DNA from: Rutstroemia sp. NJR-2017a BVV2
Taxonomy: Eukaryota > Ascomycota > Leotiomycetes > Helotiales > Rutstroemiaceae
Direction of reading: 5' to 3'
Length of the DNA stretch: 64,000 nt
NCBI GenBank assembly: GCA_002946415.1
Contig: NJPS01000044.1
Location: 186,001 to 250,000, forward strand
Notes under the pieces: generated by a model
What the model was told of the DNA's origin: nothing
Seen by the model: only the letters and a program-made list of their open reading frames with translations
Database searches by the model: none
In this document: in pieces, positions 44,322 through 56,232 of the stretch
Numbering within the stretch: the first letter of the stretch is position 1
How the letters are laid out: every line of letters begins with the position of its first letter
Position numbers and translations under genes: made by a program

Positions 44322-45960
44322 ACTATTCCCATCTAAAAACAACCAAATCCAGCTTCACGCCCTCCATTCTCCTGACTTCCTCGAGTTTGAATCTAGAATC
44401 TGCAGATCGAAACAGCACCTCCCAATCATCCTGATCCTGCTCCGCAGAGTTTGACGTGGCCATCATGGTGATATCTGATTCCTTACCGAATCATCAGTCA
44501 TGGTCGCCGAAAAATATATATGGGGTGACGCACCTATTCCATCTCTCTTGCCTCGCAGGCAAAGTACCCGCCAGCTCGAGATATCTCTTACTCAATACAA
44601 TCCTCGCGCCGGACTTCAACGCCGGAACCAGCGCCTTTAAGATCTTAACCGTATACTTATCCGACCGCTTATGAAAGATCCAGCAGAAGTAATAAATATC
44701 CGTATCCCTAACCGGCTATTCGTTAAAGAAATCATAAGCTATAAACGTTATACAGTTAGCTAAATCTACTAAGACTTTTATCCTGCTATCTTCGACAATA
44801 TTCGGCAGGTCCTAGATAATAAATTATAAGTTAGGAAATACCTTCACAATATTAATATTTATTAAGCTATACAAACCACCTATATCTACAATTATAGCTT
44901 TTCCCAGCGATATCTAGTTGAAGCCGGTGAGTATATATGAAGTTTCTAGACCGGGAAATATCTGTAGAAAACTTATAGCAGCTTTAAAGCGGTGTATACG
45001 GTCGGGATACTCTTCGAAGAATTAGAATATGAGGTTCGTGGTATTACTGGCGATATAGACATCCTAGGCGGAAAGTAAGGTTAGTGAGTGAGAGAAGTCT
45101 CTGATATCTGGAATAAGTAGCATATACTACGTGCTCTAGCTCTTCGGAATATAACTATCTGGCAACTATATCGACAATCTGTAAGTCTAGTTAGCATTTG
45201 TATAATATACTAGTGGTTAAAGTTTGCGGTAGAGTCTTATATATATCTTAGTAGAAGAAATTTCATATATATCTATCTTAGACCAAGTAGTTATATTCGG
45301 TTTAAAATAAGTATCTTCATGATAGCGGTATACTTGATATAGCCTAGATACAATTCCTGAAAGAAGTAATCCATTATTGTAAATCTAAGCAATCTTATAA
45401 ACTTCTTTATAAGGATATCTATCTTACTTATAAGTTCTTGAAAAGTTATACTAGATTCTAGAAGAACAAGATTATAGATATTATATATAAAGATAGTCTT
45501 AAGGCTTATAGATATTATAAGCTAATAGTTTAAAGTTACTACTTGCTCGAGCTATAGAATATATTTGTAAAAGAAATATACCGACTTAGCTACAACTATC
45601 TATATAGAACCTTAGTTCAGCTATTATAATTAGTCTAGAGTAGCAAATAGAGATTCTTATACTTTTGCTATTTCCGGAGGGAACTGATATATTAATAGAG
45701 TATCTTTATCGAATAAAGGAGGTAAGAGATTGTTTTCAGTAAGATACTTATCAACTTTAGTTATATATACTTCAATTTCTTTAGCTAAAGTTAGTATATA
45801 GCTGGTTGCTATAATCAGTATTGAAATGGAAGCTTCGATGCCGCTGATACTTGTATGTAGATGATGGAAATTTTTGAGATACGGACAGTGGCAGAATTCA
45901 AGAAGTATCATTCGAGGGATACTCAGTGGAGTTCGAAATCTACTTATCGGAAGAAATTCA
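44322..45960 (-). pseudogene. RIP-degraded copy of the O-methyltransferase gene
   Basis: The whole stretch aligns, in the same orientation, with 35735-37403, covering all exons, introns and about 170 bp upstream. The 3' end is still close (CTTCACGCCCTCCATTCT versus CTTCGCGCCCTTCATTCT), and the far end keeps GAAATTCATTTG. In between it is packed with C-to-T and G-to-A transitions on both strands, many stops and high AT content. At 45.9-45.7 kb the minus frame still reads a recognisable homologue of the N-terminus (YLTEN, YQFPPEIA). The pattern is that of repeat-induced point mutation acting on a duplicated gene. It cannot encode a functional protein. Confidence 0.88.
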
Positions 45961-47283
45961 TTTGTTCGTTAAGCAGAACATGAGGTCTCCATGCAATAAC
46001 CAAGAAAACGCCCCCCCCAACTGTTGCTCCTTAACTCCAGCATCATAGACTCACTTGAGTTTAGCGGCGGCGAAAGCACCACTTCCAGAAAGGTACAAAA
46101 TATCATCAAACCTTTCTGTGCTTCAATCATCCAGAAATGCCACCCCGAAACCCATAACCCACACTGCAAATATCTCCACCAGCCCTCCCGCAACCCCAAA
46201 CCGTTCTACTCCCCCAGAGCAACTTCCCCTCCCACTGAGCCCAAAGAACACTTCACCCACACACCCACTCCATGCCAGCCCAGAACCTTCCCAAAGAGCT
46301 TCCTTTCCCGACCTCTCACCATCTCGAGAATGAAATCCAACTACAACCACAAAAGCCCATATACTCCCTATACCCCTCCTCCTCCTCCCCCCATCCCCAC
46401 CTACCCAACTCCTCCTCCACGCTTCCAGAACCCTCCTCCCCCCCCAAACCAAACCCCTTCCCATCTTGCTATCTTTCTCCAAACCTAACCCGCAACCCAA
46501 CCCGCAACCCAACCCGCAACCCAACCCGCAACCCAACACTCCCCAAACCAACAAACCACACAATCAATACACCCCCCACAGCCAACTCCAAAAGCCAGAA
46601 ACTTAAATACTTGAGTCAAATACACACACCATAACACTATACTATACAGTAACTATCTCACGATCCCTTTCCTTGTCAGCAGACAGCTAGTATCTAGGTC
46701 GGGGAGACTGATGTCAGAGATGCTTTCAAGATCTTTTATGTATATGATGTAGATAACTTTGTCGCGGCGTTTGTATGTAAGAGGTTTAATCTAAGTTATG
46801 TTTATGGGAAGTGTTATTGTTTGTTTGTTTGTTTGTTCAATTTAAATAGGTGTTTTATTTATAATATATAACATCTTCGGTTTTCCTATTCTTTTTTCTA
46901 CCCCCTTCCCTATCTTTCCCAATCCTATCCTATCCTTTCCCATCCCCTTCTCCTTGCCCTATTCCTTCTTTCCCCATCCCCCCGCTTTTCCTTTTCCTTT
47001 TCCCTACCCTTCTTTCCCCATCCCTTATCCATCCCATCCACATCACATCCATCCGTCCCAATCAATTAGTCAATCAAAACCCAAGTTATATAAATAAATA
47101 GAATAAATGCACAAAAACCTCCCCCCCATCTCTCTCTTCTCTTATCTTTTCATCCCGCCCAACCCAACCCACAATAATATACTATTTCAAACTATCTTCC
47201 CTGTTTCTCTAACCACCTCGCCTGTACCCTACCCCACCCCACCCTCTCCCTGACCTTCACCACTATCTCACTACCTAACCTCA
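45961..47283. other. Low-complexity, C-rich intergenic sequence
   Basis: From about 46120 the plus strand is dominated by C and A (CCCCAAACC, CCTCCTCC), so that several overlapping proline-rich frames (46024-46634) arise by composition alone. A TTTG microsatellite lies at 46817-46836. Pyrimidine-rich blocks at 46880-47050 and 47120-47280 lead into the 3' end of SET2. Confidence 0.5.
46491..46538 (+). repeat. 12-bp minisatellite, four copies
   Basis: The unit CGCAACCCAACC is repeated four times, the last with one change. It is C-rich on one strand like telomeric DNA but is not the CCCTAA telomere repeat. Confidence 0.85.
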
Positions 47284-50200
47284 CTACCTAACAATCTTAT
47301 TCCCCTCCTCCCCTTTCTCCCCCCTCTCCTCCCCACTATCTACACCACCACCACCAAACCCATTAACCTCCCCTCCCACCCCCATCCTCCTCCTCTCCAC
47401 CTCCTCCGCCCTCCCCTCAACCGCCAACTTCCCATCCAAATCCATCATCATCGCCTCCTCATTCTCCCTCATCAGATCCTCTTCCTGTCGTCTCAACTCC
47501 CTATCTTCTTCCGTTTCCATTTCCGCTTCCACTTCCATTAATATTAACCCCTTCTCATCTCCTCCTCCTCCCATCTCCTCCCCCTCCCTCATCTCCTCCC
47601 CCTCCATCCCATCCAACCCCTCCTTCGGCGGCGGAGGAGGCGGCGGCGGCGGCGTATCCGCCTCGCACTCCTCCTTAACCCTCTTACTCGACAACGACAT
47701 CGACTCACTCAGACTGCGTTCATCGTCCTCCCTCCCATCATCATCCGCATCCCTCTTCCGCTTCAACAACTCTATTTCGAGTTGTCCTGTCGGGGACACC
47801 AACGGGCTTGGAGCTTCTTCGATTTCTGCTTCATCGTCCATATCGGCGTCCGCGTCCGGACTGGGACTACTACCTAACTTAACCACCCCTGCTCCGTCTT
47901 CGTTATTCCCTGCACTCGCGCTTCTCCCTCCATTCACATCCGCAGCCGTCTCAGTCCCCTTCACCCCGCCACCATTAACCCTCACCTTCTCTCTCTTCCT
48001 CCTGTCCATCTCCTTTTTCTTCTCAACGGCCTTCTCGAAGAAATCGCGCACATACCGCTTCACCTTCTTCTCCTGTTTTTCCGAGATGCGCGTCGGATCC
48101 TCGACGCGATGGTTTTTGAAATCGGACGCGACGAGTTTCTTTCCGACTTCTTTGGCGAATTTCTTGAGGTCATCTTTGGGGAGCTTGCCGGAGAATTTTT
48201 GCATTACGTGTTTGATGTGGGGGAAGAGCTGGGTTGGATGTTAGTTGGCTGGTTTTGGGGCGTGGGGTTGGGGAGGGAAAAGGGGAGGGGAGGGGTAGAA
48301 GGAGGAGAGGGATAGGTGAAAGGGGAAGGAAGAAATGAGATGGGAATACTTACAGTATTTTCATAAAGCTTCATTTGCTTTTCCAGAGGAAGAGCCCGCC
48401 ATTTTTCAGACGGTCTCTTCTTCTCCTTCGGCGTAGCTTCCGCCGAATGGGAAGACTGCGTCGGTGTATGCGACGTAGGTTCCACTTTCGTAATACTATC
48501 AATAATATCCTGAAGAGCCTTTTGAGTTTGAACACTCTTCGGCGGCGCCTTTGGCGGAGGGGGAGGTTCCGGTGCGGCAACGAACGGTCGCTGCCACGTA
48601 GTCTGACCACTTTTACTGTAGTAGTAGGTATTGCCGTTTTGATCCATCGCAGTGAACCATCCTGGTGGGAGGTTGTTGAAATTGCCCCGACGAATGGGAG
48701 GTCGATTTGCGATGAAATTGGCGTTGCGTTGAGGGATGACACTTCGGGGACCAGTAGGAGCGACGATGACGGGAGATGGTGTCACTTCTTTGACTTGTTC
48801 TGAAGGACGACGTTCTACTATCTGTGTGTTTGGAGCTCTTCTCGGGATTCGATAGGCAACCTCCAACTTGCTCCACTCCTCCATAAGTCGCTTTGCCTCG
48901 AAAGCGACATCTTCGTGCTCAGACGTCGTAAGAGATTGAACCACTGCCTCAATCTTCGAATCATTAATCTTATTCCGAGTAAGGCGTGGGAACTTGTAGA
49001 GAATATCAAAAATCTGTAGAACTACGTTGTTGTCCTCTTTCCAGGTCGTCAAGGTGGTACGAAGAATTTGATAGCCGTGCATTTGTACAACTCGGTTTCG
49101 GACTCGGTCATCCTCACAACGTTGTATCCGACTGAGTAATTTGACGGCAATCCATTTCTCTTTGCATTGCATCAAAGTCGCCATAACCTTCCGGACTCCA
49201 TTTTCATCGAGACCTTTGGGTTGGACATTGTTAACGTATTCCTCGTCGTCTTCACCAGTCTTCTTTTTCCGAGGTTTCTTGGCGACAGCCGTATCCCATC
49301 CATCACCATCATCGATGCCGAGAGCTTCGATGGTAGCATGAGATAATTTTGTGGCACGTTCGGTTTGAGTCTTTCCTCCAATGAATCCCGTACAGTTTGG
49401 TTCGCCGCAATAACATGGTTGAGGATCGGCACCGTATCGGTCTACGTTGTAGTTGAAAACCAATTCTTCGCCGGCTTTGATGTGTCGCTCGGCAAAAATG
49501 CCCATTCGCAGTTTTTCGCCGACCACCCACTTGTCCACGTAACAATTCGGGTTGCAAGAATGATTGCAAAATCGTCCTAGATTTCCCTTCTTGGTGGCAT
49601 CGACAAACTCACTCTTTGTCAGTGACATGAAATAAAAATGTTTGATCCCTTCTTGGTCATATTGAATAGTTCGTCGTCGAAAGGTCGGTTCATTAATGAC
49701 CTCTCCGATGTACTCGAAAATAAAATCATCTGCATTGAGATCCGTGTTTGCGCGTAGGCCGTACCCTTTTTTATCAGTCTTGATCACGGACACGTTGGCG
49801 TATTGCTTTCGTTGGAACCGTTGGTTTTGACAGTCTGCACCACAATTGCACTCTCTATGCCCTCCTCCACATTCCATTTTCGTTAGTCGATTGATACAGT
49901 CGGAATCCTCCCCACAAGCATAATTCTTGCCATCACCTATAACCCAATGTCAGCCAATATGATGCGCGAGAAAGAGAAAATCGCAAACATACTCCATTCC
50001 TCAGAGCAATCACAATCCAGTGCATCGTGTTCTGACGCTCCCATATGCTTAGCTCCATAAATACAATCTTTGATTACCTGAAAGACTGAGCTCGCCTCTT
50101 CGGTAGCATCTGGTAAATCGCTGAAGAGCGGTGGTGGCCGCGGAATTACTTTTTGTGAGGATTTCCTGGTCAGCTTTGGTGCTTTCCCGGGCTCAGCTGT

Positions 50201-50470
50201 GACAGTAATATCACCGCCGATGAGCTCCTCGTCTTCATCTTCTTCAGATTTAGGTGTCTGACTGGCGCTGTTCTTTGTAATCGGCGTTTGTGAGCCGGAA
50301 TTTACGAGACCGGGAGTGTTGGATTGAGACCTTTTGAATTCTCTGGGCGTAGAGATATCTCCATTGGTGCCATTGGCATGGTTATGCGCTTCATCCTCTT
50401 CTTCGAGCTTCATCTCACCGAGCGCAGCATTCACAGCTTCCGGCTTCTCAACCTTGATCTCATCCGCCAT
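47284..50470 (-). CDS. SET2: Histone H3 lysine-36 methyltransferase SET2
   Basis: Three exons on the minus strand: 50470-49993, 49936-48354, 48228-47284; 1001 residues. Domain order is diagnostic: AWS zinc-binding region (about 150-205, [23 protein letters not shown]), SET domain (about 206-325) with the NHSCNPN motif at 284-290 and ELVFNYN, and post-[14 protein letters not shown] at 334-344. A helical TFIIS/LEDGF-like region follows (about 410-515), then the WW domain [20 protein letters not shown] at 582-601. The SRI domain (about 690-775, [16 protein letters not shown] joined to [17 protein letters not shown]) binds the phosphorylated C-terminal domain of RNA polymerase II. It methylates H3K36 during elongation. 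In many fungi the SRI domain is near the end; here about 225 acidic, low-complexity residues follow. Confidence 0.95.
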
Positions 50471-53400
50471 TGTAGAAATATTGTCGGTATGGAGTTGTGG
50501 TGGAATCGCGTAGGGATGGTGCGGGTGTAAAAGTCGAAGGCGAACGAACTATTGGTATGTTCGAGACCGTTTTGGTTCCTTTTGGTCGCGTTGGCAGACA
50601 AGAAGCGGGATGACCCAACAACTCCTGAATTGACGCAACAACGTATTACGGACTGCAATGTCTCTCTGAAACCCGCCACTTCCCAAACGAATTATTCGGG
50701 CTGCTTGCGCACATAGACTGGTAGAGATCGGATGCGCCTGGATGGCAAATGGCAGAAAGATGAGAAGTAGCGACGGTTAATAATGGAATGACTCGAGGTA
50801 GTATGGGAGGAGATGTGGTTCGTTGCGAATTATTGTACTAGTCGGCAAGTACATGGAGCCCTGTTCTGCTGTTCTGCCACAGTGAATGTTTGTGGAGCGA
50901 AAGGGAGCTGGACGTTGGGATAGAAAAGGAAGGGGAGCGATAGCCCCAAGATCGTGTAAAATGTGTCTTGCTGAACCTCCACTCTCACCTCTTTAACATT
51001 GTTCAAAGCACCCGAATTCCTCTGCTAGTCGTTCCTCGATGATCACATATCACTACTCATGAATTGAGATGGCCTTCATCCTCCAAAAGTCGTTGGTATT
51101 TGCTAATAATTGCTATGATGGGAAAAGAGAAAGATACAAATTGAACGAGCGCCATTGCGCTGCCTCGGTAAATTCCGCCGAGCGCCGCAAAAAACCAAAA
51201 CCATACTTCCGTTCACTAGGTTGACTGTGGCGGACTTGATCTTGACTACTTATCTCTGCCACGAAATGCTGACACTTAAGACAATGTCCTTCGATGATCT
51301 AAATCAGACTTCTAGACAGTCTGATCGCTGTTCCGACGATGCCCGTCGCCGTGGCGTCACCTGCGAAGGTGGGATAGCATTGCTCTTAGGCTATCAAGAC
51401 CACCAGATCTGCCGTCAGGCTGGAAGGAAATATCTTACCCACTTATGCGAGTATACAGCTTGATTTTTTATCGGGCGCATAGTCTTTGAAACGAATACTC
51501 TCGTCCCGTGCCATTCGCCGTCCCTTGCGTGGTGATCGTCGCCATGATATTGTGTGTGTGCTCTTGCGGTCGCAAGTAAGCCAGGTTGTAACCTATGTTC
51601 TTGAGTTTTACGACGAATGCAGCGGTTCTATTCGGGGCTCGTAATCTCCTAGACGGTAGTAGGATATATCGACTTCATGTTTGATTGTTCAGCTACGGCT
51701 CGGGGTCTGATGATGCCCCTCCAAGATCTGCGGCATGCGGCTCGTAGTCATACATCGGACGGAAGGGCTATCATTGTAGGATGTTGTAGTATCCGCATTC
51801 TATATGCAATAGTCAGTTTTGCGTATGCTGGATGGGAGGAAATCAACTGGCCATGTTCATACCTAATGAGCTCTTGACAGCGCATTCCTGCATAGGCGTA
51901 AAGTCAACTCTACGAAGGATTCGGAGTATATGAGAGATGTTACTTCCTTAGATTATTGACAGTTGAGATGTATGTCCCATACCAATCGTATAAATTATGA
52001 CGAGTTCTCCGGACCCTTCTGTCGCAAGTTGCTGATGTCTGGCAAACCAAACACTGACAAACGGAAATGGATGAAATGGCGAGGCACAGTGAGCAGGTCG
52101 CATATCCGGCCGCGGAAGGATAGACCAATTCAACCCCTCCAACCACCAATGAAGCCCAAATTCTCCAACATTTCGAAGACACTTGATGAAGGGAATTGAA
52201 GAAGAGGGGTGAAAATGAGGTTGAAGTATCAGTCTGTATAGCAACAATCGGGTCGCAGAAATCGCAGCCTTACGAGAGAATTGTAGTAGGGAATGGTTGG
52301 GTTGTGCTTGGTCTTCAGGTTCCGCTAAGGCGTCCCTGCTCATAATTGGTTGTTTTTCCAGTGCTTTGAGCCAATCTCTGAAGAACGATGTCTGAACGTC
52401 TTCCTGGGAACTGCAAGGACAGCCTACCCAGGTAAATTATAGTTGGTATCCAATAAAAGAACAGTTTTGCTCTCCTATTTGTTGCTCGTTTGTATTGCTC
52501 GTCCTACCACGGACTGCACACCGAATGCACTGTGCACTGTGCACTGTACACTGAATGTACTTCGTACACTGTATGCGATGAGATAGGGTGGGATAAGGCG
52601 CGGGACCAGGGCTAGGGGCTGTCTTGCACATATTCGTGTCATAGTTGTGTAGGGAAAATTGAAATGAAGCAAACGACGGGAGTAATACAAGTTGACGTGA
52701 TGAGCATGTTTGAGTACAAAAGTTGAGGAATTTGCCGTTTGAGATGTTCGGTAGAGACTCTAGAGAGGATGGCTTTTGCCTTGTACTGTGTTGTGCTGGG
52801 CTGGGCTGGGCTGTGGCTGGACTCTGGAGACATCTCCGTTACGAGACACATTGGGCAGGCAGACGGGACGAGGTAGAAGCCGAATTCTACCAAAAGTACT
52901 AAGTACGGCAGGCCGGTTTTTCTCAGAGCTCGTTTGAGTCGCTTTGCCTCACTAAGCTTCATTTCCCCGCCCACCGGGGTTCCGTTTGGACTGCCACCAT
53001 GGCCGACCGCGGGGATGAACATGACTCTGAATATGAATCTGTTTCTACCGTGTCTACAAAGTGCTGTTTCTACGATATCCTTTGCGGAATATTCCAACAT
53101 TCCAACATTCCAACATCCCAACATCTTCTTGCGCACGCCTCCACCACTGCGTTTTTTCCTGTACCGGCCTTTGCGTCTGCACTTGCATTAGCATTTCCCG
53201 GCTGCACCTGCATTTACTTGTGCATCCATCGGCGTCTTAATTATCCTGATTAAGGGCAATTCTTCCAGGGGCTAATAACTTATGTCTTCGTCTTCACCCA
53301 GCTTCCAAGGTCGAGTGCAATTCCACGCTGCATATGCACGACATAATTCTCATCTCCTGGACTGCTATCCGTGGCTTCTCATTCGGCATCCCCTTAAAGA

Positions 53401-53919
53401 AACACGGCCCTACTGCTTCTTTGGCCAAAGTACCTTGGTACCGGCGCCGGATTCCCACATGTTCACGTCAGGTAATACAGATACAGAGGGCAGAGCGCAG
53501 TCCTTTTGACTTTTGTACCTTTTTCTCACATGAAGAGCACTGCACACTTCCTCTTTGGTACTTCCGTCGCCCTCTCTTTACAAGTATCTTGGCCGGGTAA
53601 GCAACTCGAGTCTCCTCTGAGTGGTCGAGAGGAGGGAGGTGGAGGTGGTTTTGCATCGGTACGCCCCGTTCAGGAAAGGGACCCTTGCTCGCGGACCACA
53701 ACCCTTTCCCTTCCCTTTCCCTTTCCCAGATTCCTACTCCACGCAGCCAGGTTGTCGCAGACTTGCAGTTGGGTTATTTACAGCAGCAGCAACACCGGTA
53801 CAATACAGTACGGACTGTACAGTACGCTTTCGGCGCGGTACGGTTGACTGTTGAAACATTTAATTCGCCGTCGCCTTCGCCATCTCTTTTACGACACGCT
53901 TATACTCTTAGAGACTGTA

Positions 53920-53963
53920 CCTGGCAACCTGGCAACCTGGTAACCTGGTAACCTTGTAACCTT
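53920..53963 (+). repeat. 8-bp tandem repeat CCTGGYAA, five and a half copies
   Basis: Five units (CCTGGCAA twice, CCTGGTAA twice, CCTTGTAA once) followed by a partial unit. The GGTAACC core is palindromic. Confidence 0.85.
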
Positions 53964-54268
53964 ACTCCAACTCCCACGCGCTTCCTTCGACCAAAAGCTT
54001 CAAAAGCTCCAAACCCCTTCAAAAAGGCCAAAGACGAAAGGCGAAAGGCTTCACATCCCCAGTTTCCCAGGTCCCCTCGTCTCGTCCCCTCTTCGCTCCT
54101 TGTCCGTTTCCGGGTCCTCGTCCCCTCGTCCCTCGTCCCTCGTCCCTCTTTCCCCCTCTCTTTCTTCCCAGTACCAAGGTTTCGAGGTTTCATACACTCA
54201 TCTCATCCACCTTGAGTCCTTGACTTCTACACCCACGCCCACGTCTGCGCCCGCATCCACTTCTACAT

Positions 54269-54338
54269 ACATCCACATCCACATCCACATCCACATCCAC
54301 ATCCACATCCACATCCACATCCACATCCACATCCACAT
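54269..54338 (+). repeat. ACATCC hexanucleotide microsatellite
   Basis: About eleven tandem copies of ACATCC within the pyrimidine-rich leader of the AT-hook gene. Length variation is likely between strains. Confidence 0.9.
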
Positions 54339-54836
54339 TTCGCGGGGCGGCCCTTCGTTCCTTTCCTTCCTTTCGTTCCCTATCGACCTTTCGTTTTTCA
54401 TACCAACTTCTCTTTTGCTACACAATCCTGCAACCTGACCATCTTTTACCTACCCGTTCACCTATTCATCTACTCGTCGGCCTCCTCATTCACCTACTCT
54501 ACTCACCACCGGCTCGCCTGCCTTCAACCTGATCTATCAGCCGATTGCCCGATATTCCAGGTAGCCGATCCTGTTCACTTTCGCTCTTTTATAGTGAATA
54601 GAAAGGCCCTCCATTCGTTATATATCAATCAATGTCGCTGTCAACAATTTATTAATCCTTAATGACTTCTTCAATGATTTTATTTTGTCGATTTCTTTGC
54701 ATTTACTACACTCTTTCTCGCCATCCTTTCACATCCTCTTCACTTTGATATCCCCTTCGATCTATCTCCTAGCATCACATTGATCATAGAAACGGACCTA
54801 TCCAGTCTTTTGCCTACAACCCACATCCGACCAACG

Positions 54837-56232
54837 ATGGATGCGCCGTTTACAGAACAAGAACAGGTACGTATGTTGTCGCAAACCCCTCCGCAGTATC
54901 TCTGGCTATCAGCCACGCGATTCCAACGCGCACTTCCCCGCCACATGATTCATGTCAGTTAGGATATCGCCAAGCGCGCCTGTAGCTAATCTGAAATGTA
55001 TGTTAACAGCGCTTCGTCCTCGCTGAGGCAATTAAGACGAGTGAAATACCTTTGGATAGGGTGCTTGTGCTTCTTACAGAAAGCAATATTGTACCAAACT
55101 GGTTGCACATGCAAATTCCACATGGTAAGTGGCACCTTACCCCAGTTTGTTCTCGGACCCCAGATCCCCGCGCAGAAACATGCAAACAATACCAGCGAAC
55201 TATCGGAGGAAACGTGGGATAGGAAATGAATGCTGATCAGACTTCGAAGGACGAAACGTGGATTCTTGTATGAAAGCCTTCGAGTCTCTCAGAAACCGTC
55301 GTCTTTCCAATTTCCAACAATTTTCCACTCCTCATTATCCCACCAGTAGCTCTCCGGGCCTCCAACCAAAGCGCAAATCAACTTCCGAGCTGGAATTAGG
55401 TCCAGTCGATTCCTCACGAAAGCGCCGTGCTTCTGGACTTGATATTGTGACAACGGGGCAACGCAGTCTTCAACCCAAGCCGGCTCCGATTGGCTCGCCG
55501 CTGTCTTTCACGACGCCTTTTCCAGCTCAAGCACCAAAGAAGCGCGGTAGACCTTCCAAACAAGAACTCAAGGTTCGTCAAGCTGAAGAAGTTGCACGGG
55601 GTGAGGTTCTGGGCGCATTGGAGAGTCCCAAGGGTCCTCTTGATTCTTCTGGTAGTGGAGATGTGAACCTGAGTGGTCTCGCAGCACTTGTGCCTTTGCT
55701 TGCTGGCAGCCAGGAACCCGAGTCGAGCCCAACCATGCCTTCTTCTGAGCAAGGTGACTCTAGTAGGAAGCGACGTGGTAGGCCAACGAGCTCCAGATCA
55801 TCCAAGGTATATTGAATTTGACGCAAAAACTCTCTGCGACTTGAGTTCTAACTTTCGGCTTAGGTTCCAAGAACAGGTGAAGGTAGCTTTCCCATTCTGC
55901 CAGCGACTTTTCCGCAACAACTTCACACTCCTACGCCTCAGCCAATCGGAACCCAGCGACCTTACGAGCATCCACCGATGCCCTTCAGCCGATCCATATT
56001 CAATCCTCAAGACCCAATGCAAGCCCAACACCATAACCAAGAGCCACAATTCAATGTCCATACCGAGATCCAAGGTCGTCAAATGCATTCCAGTGGCGGA
56101 GAACAGGCACAGGCGCAGGCACACGCACAGGCACAAGTTAAAGGGCAGCAAGAAATGCGGTATGAAGGCGCAGCTGGTCAAGAGCCGAAATCGACGGAAC
56201 ATCCAGAGAACCCACGAAGATCCGACGTCTGA
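54837..56232 (+). CDS. AT-hook DNA-binding protein
   Basis: Four exons: 54837-54866, 55010-55124, 55250-55806, 55864-56232; 356 residues. The third acceptor could also lie nine bases upstream, adding three residues. A conserved helical N-terminus (FTEQEQRFVLAEAIKTSEIP, LLTESNIVPNWLHMQIP, MKAFESLRNRR) resembles a small fungal nuclear domain of unknown role. Two AT-hook motifs follow: KKRGRPSKQ at about 150 and RKRRGRPTSSR at about 230. Such motifs bind the minor groove of AT-rich DNA. The C-terminus is Gln/Pro/His-rich with a QAQAQAHAQAQ run. It probably acts as a chromatin or transcription factor in the nucleus. The very long upstream region suggests complex control. Confidence 0.82.

Larger units (their letters stand above)
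50471..54836. promoter_or_regulatory. Large divergent gene-free region between SET2 and the AT-hook gene
   Basis: No credible coding frame occurs in 4.4 kb; the longest (165 codons, minus, 53136-52639) lacks any family feature. The plus half from about 53.2 kb is increasingly pyrimidine-rich (CCCTTTCCCTTTCCC, CTCGTCCCTCGTCCC), like a long 5' leader. Short direct repeats appear: GCACTGT copies at about 52526-52555, TTCCAACA copies at about 53091-53122, plus those listed separately. I infer long regulatory or untranslated sequence for the AT-hook gene, perhaps with non-coding RNA. Confidence 0.5.

Noticed and set aside
46024..46634. Several long proline-rich frames on both strands
   Set aside because: Produced by C-rich low-complexity sequence and a 12-bp minisatellite; frames overlap and none has a family match.
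51155..51463. 102-codon plus frame
   Set aside because: No motif, no splice evidence, not near a leader sequence.
52639..53136. 165-codon minus frame in the SET2 to AT-hook gap
   Set aside because: Contains repeat-derived peptides (from TTCCAACA copies) and no domain; not a credible gene.
54100..54438. Frames with long His-Ile or Met-Trp runs
   Set aside because: Translation of the ACATCC microsatellite.
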